A DNA stretch of 64,000 nucleotides from Streptomyces sp. NBC_01460 (GTDB lineage Bacteria > Actinomycetota > Actinomycetes > Streptomycetales > Streptomycetaceae), in the NCBI RefSeq assembly GCF_036227405.1, contig NZ_CP109473.1, positions 6,758,001 through 6,822,000 of the forward strand, read 5' to 3'. Made by a program: the position numbers and the translations under genes. Positions 44,688 through 54,561 of the stretch are shown here, piece after piece. The number at the start of each line of letters is the position of its first letter. Positions within the stretch are counted from its first letter, which is position 1. The notes under the pieces are model-generated. The model was given only the letters and a program-made list of their open reading frames with translations, was not told the DNA's origin and searched no databases.

Positions 44688-47642
44688 TCAGGAGAGCTTG
44701 TACGCCGTCACCTGGTGGATGCCGTAGTCGGTCACGTAGTAGCCGCCGCCGAACTGGGCGATCAACCGGTGGCGGCCCGAGTCGTCACCGTTGAGCGACA
44801 GCACCTCGTCGACACCGTCACCGTCCAGGTCCCCCGCGAAGTAGTTGCGGGCGCCTATGAGTGTGATGGAGCCGACGCCGTCGGCCCAGGAGTCCTCGGA
44901 GTCGATGATGCTCGGGTCCCACAGGTACAGTCCGGCCTCGGTGCCGGCGACCAGCAGTTCCCGCCCGCCGGGGCCCGTCATGAAGCCACCGCCGTAGGAC
45001 TGGGGCAGGACCAGCTGCATGGTGTCGTCACCGTTCGCCCGGAAGCGTCGGAACGACGCGGTGCCGCCCTGGTAGAGGGTCTTGTCCTTGGCGAAGAAGC
45101 TGTTGTGCGTCCACACGCCGCCCGACATCCAGGTGTGCAGCACCTCGCCGGTGCGGCCGTCGCGGATCTCGAAGTAGTTCTGCGGGCTGAGAGCGTCGGC
45201 GGTGTCCCACTTGATGGGCGCACTGACGGCCCACGTGTAGATCACCGCGTGCCCGTCGGCATACGGGATCTCCTCGGAGGCGAAGACACCCTCGTTGGGA
45301 GTGAGTGCGCGGATGCCGCCGACCGCGTTGTCCGGCGCCTTCGGAGCGGCCGACCAACGGGCCTTGCCTGTCTTCGCGTTGACGGCGACGGCGCTCGTCA
45401 CCGGAGTGTCCAGATCGAAGGAGTTCAGGCTGGCGTATCCGGCGTAGACCCTGCCGTCGTTCACCGACGGGTCACTGAAGCGCACGTCGCCCGCGGCCTC
45501 GGGGGCGCTGTACGTCCAGAGGGCGTGGCCGTCGCCGTAGTACGCGCGCAGCGCGTCGGTCGGGACGAGGATGTCCAGCTCGCCGTCGCCGTCGAGGTCG
45601 GCCAGCCGCGCCGTGTGGACGAACTGCCCGCCGCCGTCGATCGTGGCGAGCGTCCTGCCCGTCCTCCCGTTGAGGACCACCGTCGCGGTGTCGGCGGCGA
45701 CCACGATCTCGGGCTTGCCGTCGCCGTTGACGTCACCGAGTTCGATGTCGTGGACCGCGCCGGGCAGGGTGGCCTGCCACAGCTTCTCGGGCTTGGCACC
45801 GTTCACGAGGGACGGTCCCGAGTACGCCCAGACGCCGTTCGACGAGCCGCCCATGACGAGATCGTTCCTGCCGTCCTTGTCCAGGTCGGCGCTCTTGGCG
45901 AAGGCGATGTCGCCCTGCATGGGGACGACGCTCTCGGCCTTGCCGTTGGAGAGCTTGAACGTGCGGATGTTCTGCGACTGGTCGATCACGCGCACATGCG
46001 TGCCCGCGGCGTCGCTGTAGAGGTCCTGGTACATGGGCGCGGCGGCGGCGCCCCTGGACTGCCACTTGACGGTGCCGCTGCCGGAGTACACGGTCAGCGC
46101 TCCGTAGCGGCTGCCGCCGATGTTGTCGGCGCCGTCGTAGCCGTCGTTGTCCTGGGCGGAGGTGATCAGCTTCCCGTCGGCCACCGTCATGCCGAAGACA
46201 CTGGGGCCGCTGCCGCCGTCGTCGTCGTCCCGCTTGACCGAGTTGGACCAACGGAGCGTGTCCGCGCTGTCGCCGCCCACGATGCGTACGGTGCTGGCGT
46301 TGACGAGGTAGTTCTCGTCGAAGGAGGACTCGGCCACCGCGTACTCGTCGCCGGCCCTGCCGCCGAGGTCACCGACCGTCAGCGAGGTGGGGACGACGTT
46401 GTCCCGGCTCTGCAGGGTGGCGCGGTGCCCGGTCCTCAGGTCGTACGAGGCGACCTCGTAGTGCACCGCGTCCGTGGCGTCCGCCTGCTCGATCGCGACG
46501 ATCCGCTTGCGGCCGGCGTCCAGGCGCATCTTGCGGTTGTACAGCACGCTGTCGGTCTGCCAGGTGACCGAGCCGTCGGCGGCGTCCAGCACCAGCGTGC
46601 GTCCGCGCGCGTCGACACCGTCGGCCTTCTCCAGGCTCCAGGAGACGGCGACCTCGCCCTTGCCGAGGTCCTGGATGTCGCCCCAGTTCGCGGAACGGGC
46701 TTCCTCGGTGTCGTACGTCCACGTCGACGCCGGGGTCAGCTTGCCGTCCGGGCCGGCCGCGAAGCGGATGCCGGTCAGGGTGGCCGTCGCGTCGGCCGGG
46801 ACCTTCGCGTCGCCGCTCATCCGGGGCGCGTCGGCGACCAGCAGGGTGCCGTCGACGATCTTCACCAGGGAGGCGCGGTTGTACAGCTTCGACCACAGCG
46901 TGCCGCCGGTGCTGCCGTCGAGGACCGTCACGAACGTGCCGGTGGTGAGCGGCGAACCCGGGCTGCTGAACGGCCGCGTGTACGGGGGCGTGCCGACCTG
47001 CGCCGAGAACACCAGGTCCGGGACGCCGTCGCCGGTCAGGTCACCGGTCGAGTAGCCGGAGTCGGAGTGGGGCGTGAACGGTGAGACCGCGTTGTAGCCC
47101 ATGAGGACCTGCGCCGGGTACGGCTCGGTCTTCCACACCTGGAGCGGCTTGACCTGCCAGTCCGTGAAGAACGAGCTGCTGTTGCGGACCCACTTCGTGC
47201 TGCCGTCGGCGTTGTGGAGCTGCACGTAGCCCATGCCGTTGACGGAGTAGTAGTCACCCCTCTTGCCGACCGGCACCGTGGCGCCCATGCCGCGCACGCC
47301 TTCCAGCGTGGACTTCGCGGTCATGGTGACCTTGGTGGCCGGGTCGATGTCGGAGGACACGCCGGTCGGCTTCGCGGCGCCGCCGGAAGCGCTGTCGGCG
47401 CCGGGGTCCGCCGCCGCCGAGCCGTCCTGCTCCGTCGTGCCGGTGGTGTCCTCGGCCTCGACCCACGGGTCGAGGGACACATGGGCGGCGAGCTTCCTCG
47501 CCTCGGTGCTGGTCAGCTTCATCGCCGACCCGCTGTCGCCGTCGTCGGCCGCCAGGGCCTGCGGGGCGGCGGTCAGGCACAGGCCCGCCGCGATCAGCGC
47601 CGAGGCGAGCCGGACGGCCCGCCGTGAGTGGTGGGCTCTCAT
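44688..47642 (-). CDS. Secreted FG-GAP/VCBS repeat protein
   Basis: A 984-residue secreted protein with a signal peptide (VRLASALIAAGLCLTAAPQA). At least five calcium-binding FG-GAP type motifs are scattered along a probable beta-propeller: GDLTGDGVPDLVF, ADLDKDGRNDLVM, GDVNGDGKPEIVV, ADLDGDGELDILV and GDLDGDGVDEVL. No catalytic domain is recognised. ATG 47640-47642 overlaps the stop of the upstream subtilase (ATGA), so the two are translated together. It may bind a surface or substrate for the protease, or be its target or partner. Confidence 0.85.
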   Translation of the reverse strand: MRAHHSRRAVRLASALIAAGLCLTAAPQALAADDGDSGSAMKLTSTEARKLAAHVSLDPWVEAEDTTGTTEQDGSAAADPGADSASGGAAKPTGVSSDIDPATKVTMTAKSTLEGVRGMGATVPVGKRGDYYSVNGMGYVQLHNADGSTKWVRNSSSFFTDWQVKPLQVWKTEPYPAQVLMGYNAVSPFTPHSDSGYSTGDLTGDGVPDLVFSAQVGTPPYTRPFSSPGSPLTTGTFVTVLDGSTGGTLWSKLYNRASLVKIVDGTLLVADAPRMSGDAKVPADATATLTGIRFAAGPDGKLTPASTWTYDTEEARSANWGDIQDLGKGEVAVSWSLEKADGVDARGRTLVLDAADGSVTWQTDSVLYNRKMRLDAGRKRIVAIEQADATDAVHYEVASYDLRTGHRATLQSRDNVVPTSLTVGDLGGRAGDEYAVAESSFDENYLVNASTVRIVGGDSADTLRWSNSVKRDDDDGGSGPSVFGMTVADGKLITSAQDNDGYDGADNIGGSRYGALTVYSGSGTVKWQSRGAAAAPMYQDLYSDAAGTHVRVIDQSQNIRTFKLSNGKAESVVPMQGDIAFAKSADLDKDGRNDLVMGGSSNGVWAYSGPSLVNGAKPEKLWQATLPGAVHDIELGDVNGDGKPEIVVAADTATVVLNGRTGRTLATIDGGGQFVHTARLADLDGDGELDILVPTDALRAYYGDGHALWTYSAPEAAGDVRFSDPSVNDGRVYAGYASLNSFDLDTPVTSAVAVNAKTGKARWSAAPKAPDNAVGGIRALTPNEGVFASEEIPYADGHAVIYTWAVSAPIKWDTADALSPQNYFEIRDGRTGEVLHTWMSGGVWTHNSFFAKDKTLYQGGTASFRRFRANGDDTMQLVLPQSYGGGFMTGPGGRELLVAGTEAGLYLWDPSIIDSEDSWADGVGSITLIGARNYFAGDLDGDGVDEVLSLNGDDSGRHRLIAQFGGGYYVTDYGIHQVTAYKLS

Positions 47643-50230
47643 GAGGTGGCTCCCTGCGTGAAGCTGATGGCCGAACCGTCGGTGATGACCGACTGGTCGT
47701 ACGCGTACTGGAGGGCGTCGGTGCCTGCCTGGTCGGCGAGGCCGACGGTGGCGCCCTTGCCCTGGTCCGCGACCGACTTGTACTGGAAGGTCACCGCGCC
47801 GGTGGCCTCGGTGAAGACGACCTCGAAGGTGGCGCGGCCCGTCGTGCCGTTGGCGTAGGCGGCGTCGTTCCAGACGATGGCGAAGGTGCGGCTGCCCTTG
47901 GTCCCGGTGGTGGCGGTCTGCACGGACGACTTCCTGTCCAGCGTGAGGTCGTCCCACAGCGGGGCGACGATGCCCTTGACGCCGTTCGGGCCGGCGGTCG
48001 GCAGGGCGGTGTTGTCGTAGTCGCCGACGCGCGAGGACAGGAAGTTGACCAGGCCGTCCGTGGTGACCGAGGCCGAGGAGTACGCGACCCCGTAGTGCTT
48101 CACGGAGAACGGCAGGGTGACCTTGACCGCGTCCTCGTCACCGGACAGGGCGATCTTCTTGGAGCCCGCGATCCACGCGTACGCGGCCGGGGCACAGGAG
48201 TTGCCGGAGTTGTCGGTGCGGTTCGGGACCTGGACGTCCTTGGTCAGGTCCGCGGCGCCGACGGTGGCGGCGCCGGTGTAGACGCCGTTGCACAGGACCG
48301 GGGCGGCGGGCTTCACCACCAGGTCGTAGGCGCCCTCGGAGACCTCGGCGAAGGTGTACCGGCCCTTGGCGTTCGTGGTGACCGCGTCCACCGGCGTGCC
48401 GTTCATCTCCACCGCCGCGCCCGCCAGGGGCTTGCCGGAGACGTCCAGGACGGTGCCGGAGACCTTGTGCGAGGCGACCGCGGTCAGCGCGATGTTCTGG
48501 GTGAGGGTCTGCTGGGCGGTGAGCGTGACGCCGGTGGCCGAGGCGCTCGCGTAGCCGTAGCCGCTGAAGGTGAAGGAGTACGTGCCGGGGGACAGCGGCA
48601 GACGGTACGTGCCGTCCGCGCCGGTGGCGACCGTACGGACCGTGCCGGCGGCGTCGGTGGCCTTCACGGTGACGTTCGGCAGCGCTGCGCCGGTCGCCTT
48701 GTCGGTGGCCGTGCCCGCGACGGTGGCCGCGGTGTGCGGGGCCTTGTCGACGGAGGCGAGGACGTCGAGCCTGCCCTCGCCCCAGACGTTGTTCATGCCG
48801 GCGGTGCCGCCGCAGTGCGTGTCGTCGACGTCGCGCGCACCCTCGTCGAGGAGCTTGCGGGTCCCGTCGATGTCACCGATCAGCGAAGGGGCCGCGGACC
48901 ACAGCAGTGCGACCGCGCCGGCGACGTGCGGGGTGGCCATCGACGTACCGCTGATGGTGTTGTACGAGGAGCCGGGCCACGCGGAGGGGACCAGCACGCC
49001 CGGAGCGGCGATGTCCGGCTTCGCTCCGCCGTCGATCGGGGAGGGGCCGAAACCGGAGAAGTCGGCGATCTTCTCGGCCGAGTCGTAGGCGCCGACACCG
49101 TAGGAGGAGACCTGTGAGCCCGGCGGATGGGTCGTCGAACAGGTCACCCCGTCGCCGTCGTTACCGGCCGCGAACGCCTCGAAGATGCCCGCGGAGTTCC
49201 AGGCCTCGACGATGTCCTTGTAGAAGGCGTTGTCGTCGCCGCCCCAGGAGTTGTTGACGATGTCCGGGGCGAGGTCCGGGCGCGGGTTCCGGCCGTTGTG
49301 GTCGGTCGGCGCGAGGATCCACTGTCCGGCCGCGAGGAGGTCCGACTCCTGACACTCGTCCGTGCCGCAGCCCTTGGCAGCCATCCACTTCGCGCCCGGC
49401 GCGACCCCGATGCCGTTCTTCCCGGCCATGGTGCCCATGGTGTGGGTGCCGTGCCCGTTGTTGTCGCACGGGGCGGCCGTGGTGCACACCCCGGTCGGGT
49501 CGTAGAAGTTGTAGTCGTTGCTGAAGGTGCCGTCGCCGTTGTTGCCGCGGTAGTTCGCGACCAGGTCCGGGTGGTCGTACTGCACACCCGAGTCGACGTT
49601 CGCGATGACGATGCCCTCGCCGCGGTCCTCGTACCGGTCCCAGACCTGATCGGCCTTGATGTCGGAGACACCCCACGCCGCCGCGTCGGTACCGTCGGCG
49701 GCCGAGCCGGTCCCCAGCGCCGCGGTGCGCGACATGGTGACGTTCCTGTCGGAGGTCTCGATGTCGTCGAGCTTGAACGTGCGCTGCTTGACGACCGACG
49801 CCACGTCCGGGCGCTTCGCGAGCTCGTCGACGAGCGCCCGGTCTCCGGTGACCTGGATCGTGTTGGCGATCCAGTAGTCCTTGTGGCCGACCTTCCTCTT
49901 GTCGAGGAAGGCTCTGAGGGGGGCCTGGCTGTCGTCGGCGTGGGCGCGCAGCTCCTGGTAGGCGGCCTTGGCCTTCTTGGCGTGCGCCTTCTGCTTCCTG
50001 GCGCCGGCCAGGTCCGCCTTGTCCTTCAGGACGACGAAGAAGGTCGTGTCGCCGCCCTCGGCGACGGCGCTGCTCAGCGACGGGTCGATCTTCGCGGTGG
50101 CAGCGCCGGCGGCGGGGGGCGGGGTGTCGGCGGCGACGGCCGGCAGGACGCCGGTGGTCAGTGCGGTCGCGGTGAGCGCGGCCGTCGCCCATGCGGCGGA
50201 TCTGCGCCGGGGCGGTCGGGGCAGGTGCAT
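47639..50230 (-). CDS. Secreted S8 subtilisin-like protease with carboxypeptidase-regulatory-like domains
   Basis: An 863-residue subtilase precursor. The signal peptide (AAWATAALTATALTTGVLPA) is followed by an I9-like propeptide. The S8 domain has Asp213 (IANVDSGVQ), His260 (GHGTHTMG) and Ser430 (GTSMATPHVAG). Two carboxypeptidase-regulatory-like/SdrD-B-like modules follow (AGTATDKATGAALPNVTVKA, SGTVLDVSGKPLAGAAVEMN), then a C-terminal beta domain. It is the upstream member of a coupled pair with the FG-GAP protein. Confidence 0.9.
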   Translation of the reverse strand: MHLPRPPRRRSAAWATAALTATALTTGVLPAVAADTPPPAAGAATAKIDPSLSSAVAEGGDTTFFVVLKDKADLAGARKQKAHAKKAKAAYQELRAHADDSQAPLRAFLDKRKVGHKDYWIANTIQVTGDRALVDELAKRPDVASVVKQRTFKLDDIETSDRNVTMSRTAALGTGSAADGTDAAAWGVSDIKADQVWDRYEDRGEGIVIANVDSGVQYDHPDLVANYRGNNGDGTFSNDYNFYDPTGVCTTAAPCDNNGHGTHTMGTMAGKNGIGVAPGAKWMAAKGCGTDECQESDLLAAGQWILAPTDHNGRNPRPDLAPDIVNNSWGGDDNAFYKDIVEAWNSAGIFEAFAAGNDGDGVTCSTTHPPGSQVSSYGVGAYDSAEKIADFSGFGPSPIDGGAKPDIAAPGVLVPSAWPGSSYNTISGTSMATPHVAGAVALLWSAAPSLIGDIDGTRKLLDEGARDVDDTHCGGTAGMNNVWGEGRLDVLASVDKAPHTAATVAGTATDKATGAALPNVTVKATDAAGTVRTVATGADGTYRLPLSPGTYSFTFSGYGYASASATGVTLTAQQTLTQNIALTAVASHKVSGTVLDVSGKPLAGAAVEMNGTPVDAVTTNAKGRYTFAEVSEGAYDLVVKPAAPVLCNGVYTGAATVGAADLTKDVQVPNRTDNSGNSCAPAAYAWIAGSKKIALSGDEDAVKVTLPFSVKHYGVAYSSASVTTDGLVNFLSSRVGDYDNTALPTAGPNGVKGIVAPLWDDLTLDRKSSVQTATTGTKGSRTFAIVWNDAAYANGTTGRATFEVVFTEATGAVTFQYKSVADQGKGATVGLADQAGTDALQYAYDQSVITDGSAISFTQGATS

Positions 50231-50459
50231 CGAGGGTGCTCCTCCGGGGACGGTACGGTGGAGTTCGCACGCTAGAAAGCTGCCGTTACTGAGGAATTAC
50301 TGAGTCCGCTCCCTCGCCTCGCCACCGCATGGCTTCGGGGCTCGCCGAGGTGACCCGGCGCGGGGCGCTCCGGCCGCCTCGAAGGGGTCTGCGCGGCTGA
50401 GGGTTCCTGCGTGGAGCCCTGCCAGGGAGGCGACCGCCCGGAGGACCGCACGAACCTGC

Positions 50460-50861
50460 CTAGCTCTCCGTCCGCCGCGCCGGATACACGGACAGGGAGA
50501 AGGAGTGCCCTGCCGGATCGGTGTAGACGCGGACGTCGCGCGGGCCGCTGTTGATGTCGCCCGTGTCCACGGGCCGGGCGCCGAGGCCTATCGCCTCGCG
50601 CTCGGCCTCGTCCATGTCCCCCGGGTCCACCAGTATGCGCAGATGCGCCTGCTGGGAGTCCTCCGGGCGCGGCCAGCTCGGCGGTGCGTAGCCGTGGTCG
50701 CGCCGGACGGCCAGGTGCACACCGGTGTTGCCGACGATCTCGACGAAGTCGGGATCGCTCCCGATCCGCGTCTCCGCTTCGAGGAGAGCCGCGTAGAACT
50801 GCGCGAGCTCCATGGGTTCGGCGCAGTCCAGGACCAGAACGCTCGTTTTCCCGACAGTCAT
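50460..50861 (-). CDS. VOC (glyoxalase/bleomycin resistance) family protein
   Basis: A 133-residue vicinal oxygen chelate protein. One full VOC unit is seen (VLVLDCAEPMELAQFYAALL, HLRILVDPGDMDEAEREAIG, VRVYTDPAGHSFSLSVYP). Members include metal-dependent lyases/dioxygenases and drug-binding proteins; the role here is unknown. It is divergent from the MFS transporter. Confidence 0.8.
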   Translation of the reverse strand: MTVGKTSVLVLDCAEPMELAQFYAALLEAETRIGSDPDFVEIVGNTGVHLAVRRDHGYAPPSWPRPEDSQQAHLRILVDPGDMDEAEREAIGLGARPVDTGDINSGPRDVRVYTDPAGHSFSLSVYPARRTES

Positions 50862-51039
50862 GCTCCATCGCTACCCCCGATGGGGCGTCACACGCCGGGA
50901 ACCGCCGGGCAACGTCCCTGCGGGGCGGGGAGATCCGGAGGGGCGGACACCCGCTCCCCGTGACCGGCGGGCGCGCGACATCCGGGCGCACGGCGCGCCC
51001 GGGGTGACGATCGGCGGACCGCGGCCTAGGGTGCGGATC

Positions 51040-52551
51040 ATGGCAGCAAGCGCGGGTGACCGGGACACAGGCTCTGCCGGGCCCGGCCCCTCCGACCCCC
51101 GTCGCTGGCGCGCCCTCGCCGTCTGCCTGGTGGCGGGGTTCATGACCCTCCTGGACGTCTCCATCGTCAACGTGGCGCTGCCGTCCATCAAGGAGGGGCT
51201 CGACACCCCGGAGTCGGACCTCCAGTGGGTGCTCTCCGGCTACGCGCTCGCCTTCGGCCTCGTCCTCGTCCCGGGCGGACGCCTCGGCGACGCCCGGGGG
51301 CGCCGCGCGGTGTTCATGTGGGGACTGGCCCTTTTCACGCTGGCCTCCGCGGCCTGCGGGGCCGCCCAGTCCAGTCTCTGGCTCGTCGTCGCCCGCCTCC
51401 TCCAGGGCGCGGCCGGCGGGCTGCTCTCCCCCCAGATCTCCGCGCTCATCCAGCAGATGTTCTCCGGACGGGAGCGGGGCCGCGCCTTCGGTATGTTCGG
51501 CACCGTCGTGGGCATCTCCACCGCCGTCGGCCCGCTGCTGGGCGGCCTCCTGATCCAGGGGGCCGGGGCGCAGGAGGGCTGGCGCTGGGTGTTCTACGTC
51601 AACCTCCCGATCGGGATCGTCTGCCTCCTGCTGGCCAGGCGGCTCCTCCCGGACACCCCCTCGGCGACCCGGGTGCGCCCGCGCGACCTGGACCCCGTCG
51701 GCGTCCTGCTGCTCGGGGCGGGGGTCCTCACCCTGCTCCTGCCCTTCGTCCAGGCCCAGCAGTGGCCCGGCGACGGCAAGTGGCTGCTCGTCCCGGTCGC
51801 CGTGGTCCTGCTCGCGGCGTTCGTCGCCTGGGAGGCCCGCTGCGCGCGCCGCAACATCCAGCCGGTGCTGAACCTGTCGCTCTTCCGGCTCCGGTCCTTC
51901 TGGCTCGGCTGCCTGATGATCCTGCTGTACTTCGCCGGATTCACCTCGATCTTCTTCATCAGCACCCTCTACCTGCAGTCCGGGCTGCACTACAGCGCCC
52001 TGGAGGCCGGCCTCGCGATCACCCCGTTCGCCCTGGGCGCGGGCGCGTCGGCGAGCATCGGTGGCCGGCTGGTCGGCCGCTTCGGCCGGCCCCTCATCGT
52101 CGTCGGACTCGTCATGGTGGCCGCCGGGCTCGGACTCACGGCCCTGGCCGCGCACCTGGTGCCGGGGAGGGGCGCCGGGCTCGCCATGGCGGCCCCGCTG
52201 CTGCTGGCCGGACTGGGCAGCGGACTCGTCATCGCGCCCAACCAGACCCTCACCCTCGCCGAGGTGCCCGTGAACAACGCGGGCAGCGCCGGCGGCACCC
52301 TGCAGACCAGCCAGCGCGTCGGCTCGTCCATCGGCATCGCCGCGGTGGGCTCGGTCTTCTTCGCGCAGCTGGGCCCCGGCGACTGGGCGGACGCCTACGA
52401 CCACGGGCTCCTCGTCTCCGTCGCGTTCGTCCTCGCGGGCCTCGTCGTGGCCCTCGCGGACGTCGTCGCGGGCAGGCGGGGAAGGAGACGTTCCGAGACG
52501 TCCGACGCCACGGGCGCCGATGCCACCGACGCCCCGAGGGGAACATCATGA
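51040..52551 (+). CDS. DHA2-type MFS drug exporter
   Basis: A 503-residue transporter with 14 predicted helices, typical of the EmrB/QacA (DHA2) family. The motif LDVSIVNVALPSIKEGL marks helix 1 and GGRLGDARGRRAVFM is motif A. The proline-rich antiporter motif region (MFGTVVGISTAVGPLLGG) is also present. It probably exports a toxic compound with proton counterflow. ATG 51040 was chosen (a GTG three codons upstream is possible). Its stop overlaps the start of the glutathione transferase-like gene. Confidence 0.88.
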   Translation: MAASAGDRDTGSAGPGPSDPRRWRALAVCLVAGFMTLLDVSIVNVALPSIKEGLDTPESDLQWVLSGYALAFGLVLVPGGRLGDARGRRAVFMWGLALFTLASAACGAAQSSLWLVVARLLQGAAGGLLSPQISALIQQMFSGRERGRAFGMFGTVVGISTAVGPLLGGLLIQGAGAQEGWRWVFYVNLPIGIVCLLLARRLLPDTPSATRVRPRDLDPVGVLLLGAGVLTLLLPFVQAQQWPGDGKWLLVPVAVVLLAAFVAWEARCARRNIQPVLNLSLFRLRSFWLGCLMILLYFAGFTSIFFISTLYLQSGLHYSALEAGLAITPFALGAGASASIGGRLVGRFGRPLIVVGLVMVAAGLGLTALAAHLVPGRGAGLAMAAPLLLAGLGSGLVIAPNQTLTLAEVPVNNAGSAGGTLQTSQRVGSSIGIAAVGSVFFAQLGPGDWADAYDHGLLVSVAFVLAGLVVALADVVAGRRGRRRSETSDATGADATDAPRGTS

Positions 52552-53579
52552 GCGACACCGAGGACCGGGAGCAGGACGGGAACACCTCCTACGGCCACAA
52601 GCCCTTCAAGCGCTCCCGCAGCCACTTCGCCGACCGCGTCACCGCCGACGGCCGTGACGGCTGGCCCGTCGAGTCCGGCCGCTACCGCCTGGTCGTCAGC
52701 CGCGCCTGCCCCTGGGCGAGCCGCGCCCTGGTCTCACGGAGGCTGCTGGGACTGGAGAGCGCCCTCTCCCTGGCCGTCGCCGACCCCGTCCAGGACGACC
52801 GCAGCTGGCGCTTCACCCTCGACGAGGGCGGCAAGGACCCGGTGCTCGGCATCGGGTACCTGAGCGAGGCGTACGACGCACGCGAGCGCGGCTACCCGGG
52901 AGGGGTCAGCGTGCCCGCGATCGTCGACGTACCGACCCGGGCCCTGGTCACCAACGACTACCAGCGGATCACGCTCGACCTGGCCACCGAGTGGACCGCC
53001 CTGCACCGCCCCGGCGCCCCCGACCTCTACCCGGAGCGCCTCCGCGACGAGATCGACACGGTCATGGACGGCGTCTACCGGGACGTCAACAACGGGGTCT
53101 ACCGCGCCGGGTTCGCCGCGGGACAGGGCGAGTACGAAGCGGCGTACGTCGATGTGTTCCGCCGCCTCGACCTCGTCTCCGAACGCCTCGCCGGGCAGCG
53201 CTACCTGGTCGGCGACACGATCACCGAGGCCGACATCCGGCTCTTCACCACCCTGGTGCGCTTCGACGCCGTCTACCACGGGCACTTCAAGTGCAACCGC
53301 TCCAAGATCGCCGAGGACCGTGTCCTGTGGGCGTACGTCCGCGACCTCTACCAGACCCCCGGCTTCGGTGACACCGTCGACTTCGACCACATCAAGCGGC
53401 ACTACTACCAGGTGCACACCGGCATCAACCCGACCGGCATCGTGCCCCTCGGCCCCGACCTGTCCGGCTGGCTCACCCCGCACCACCGGGAGCAGCTGGG
53501 CGGCCGCCCGTTCGGTGACGGCACCCCGCCCGGACCGGTGCCGCCGGGCGAGGAGGTCCCGGCGCGCGGGCGCCCCTGA
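52548..53579 (+). CDS. Glutathionyl-hydroquinone reductase-like (ECM4/YqjG family) protein
   Basis: A 343-residue GST-fold enzyme of the ECM4/Xi class with the CPWA active-site motif (SRACPWASRAL). Other family blocks include LVTNDYQRITLDL, GVYRAGFA, YLVGDTITEADIRLFTTLVR and HGHFKCN. These enzymes reduce thiol-conjugated hydroquinones. Streptomyces uses mycothiol rather than glutathione, so the thiol cofactor is uncertain. ATGA overlap with the MFS exporter points to a shared role in quinone or xenobiotic defence. Confidence 0.85.
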   Translation: MSDTEDREQDGNTSYGHKPFKRSRSHFADRVTADGRDGWPVESGRYRLVVSRACPWASRALVSRRLLGLESALSLAVADPVQDDRSWRFTLDEGGKDPVLGIGYLSEAYDARERGYPGGVSVPAIVDVPTRALVTNDYQRITLDLATEWTALHRPGAPDLYPERLRDEIDTVMDGVYRDVNNGVYRAGFAAGQGEYEAAYVDVFRRLDLVSERLAGQRYLVGDTITEADIRLFTTLVRFDAVYHGHFKCNRSKIAEDRVLWAYVRDLYQTPGFGDTVDFDHIKRHYYQVHTGINPTGIVPLGPDLSGWLTPHHREQLGGRPFGDGTPPGPVPPGEEVPARGRP

Positions 53580-53584
53580 CCGGC

Positions 53585-54454
53585 TCACTCCACCCGGGGC
53601 GGCGGCGCGGCGTTCGCGGTCGCCAGCGGCGAGCGGGCGAGGACCACGCAGCCGACGGCGATCAGGGCCAGCCCGGCCAGCTGGGGCAGGAGCCACCACC
53701 CGGTACGCAGCTCCTCGCCGAACAGGGTCACCCCGTAGGCGATGCTGATCAGGGCGTCCCCGAGCGTCAGCATCGGCTGCACCGCGACCAGCGAACCGGC
53801 CTGGAGCGCGTTCTGGAGGAGGAACAGCGCGCCCACACCGGCCACCGCCGTGGCGTACAGCTGCCACGCCGTCAGCAGGGCGACCGCGCCGTCGCTCTCC
53901 AGCCGCGCCATGGCGTCCTTCATCAGCGCCGCGGTCAGTGCGTACCCGCAGGCCGCGGCGAGGCCCAGCAGCGCGGCACGGGCGTTGCCCCGGGTGCCGA
54001 GTGCCGTCACGATCAGCACGGCCTCGAAGATCCCGGTCGCCACCAGCGCCGGGATCCAGGCCGCCCCCTGCACGTCGTCGCTGCCGCCGGCCGGCGCGGC
54101 AGCCGCCATGCCGAGCGCCAGGCCGGCCGTCACCGCGGCCACCCCGGCCCAGACCGGGCGCGGGACCCCCACCCGCATGACGAACCCGGCGACGACCAGG
54201 GTGGCGGGCAGCTCGATCACGAAGATCGGCTGGACCACGGCGATGGGACCCGTGGCCAGCGCCACCGCCTGGCACACGGCCGCGACGATCACGAGCCCGA
54301 TCCCGGCGAGCCACACCCTCTGCCGCAGCAGATGCCCGATCAGCGACAGGCGCATCGCCTCGCTGTCGGGCACCTCCAGGGCGGCGCGGCGCTGCAGCAC
54401 CGAGGCGGTGCCGTTGCTGAGGGCGGTGAGGACGGCGAACAGGACGCTGATCAC
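53585..54454 (-). CDS. DMT superfamily (EamA-like) transporter
   Basis: A 289-residue membrane protein with about ten hydrophobic helices in two EamA-like halves (SVLFAVLTALSNGTASVLQR and the later half from about residue 150). Substrate is unknown. It is convergent with the reductase gene, only 5 bp apart, without an obvious hairpin. Confidence 0.78.
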   Translation of the reverse strand: MISVLFAVLTALSNGTASVLQRRAALEVPDSEAMRLSLIGHLLRQRVWLAGIGLVIVAAVCQAVALATGPIAVVQPIFVIELPATLVVAGFVMRVGVPRPVWAGVAAVTAGLALGMAAAAPAGGSDDVQGAAWIPALVATGIFEAVLIVTALGTRGNARAALLGLAAACGYALTAALMKDAMARLESDGAVALLTAWQLYATAVAGVGALFLLQNALQAGSLVAVQPMLTLGDALISIAYGVTLFGEELRTGWWLLPQLAGLALIAVGCVVLARSPLATANAAPPPRVE

Positions 54455-54561
54455 CGCCCCATCATGAGGGCGGGCACCCCGCAGTCCGTGGTGGAGCGGA
54501 CCGGTGGGGGTGTCGCCGGTTCCGGGCCGGCACCGCGGGGTGCCCGCGTAGTCTGCGGACC

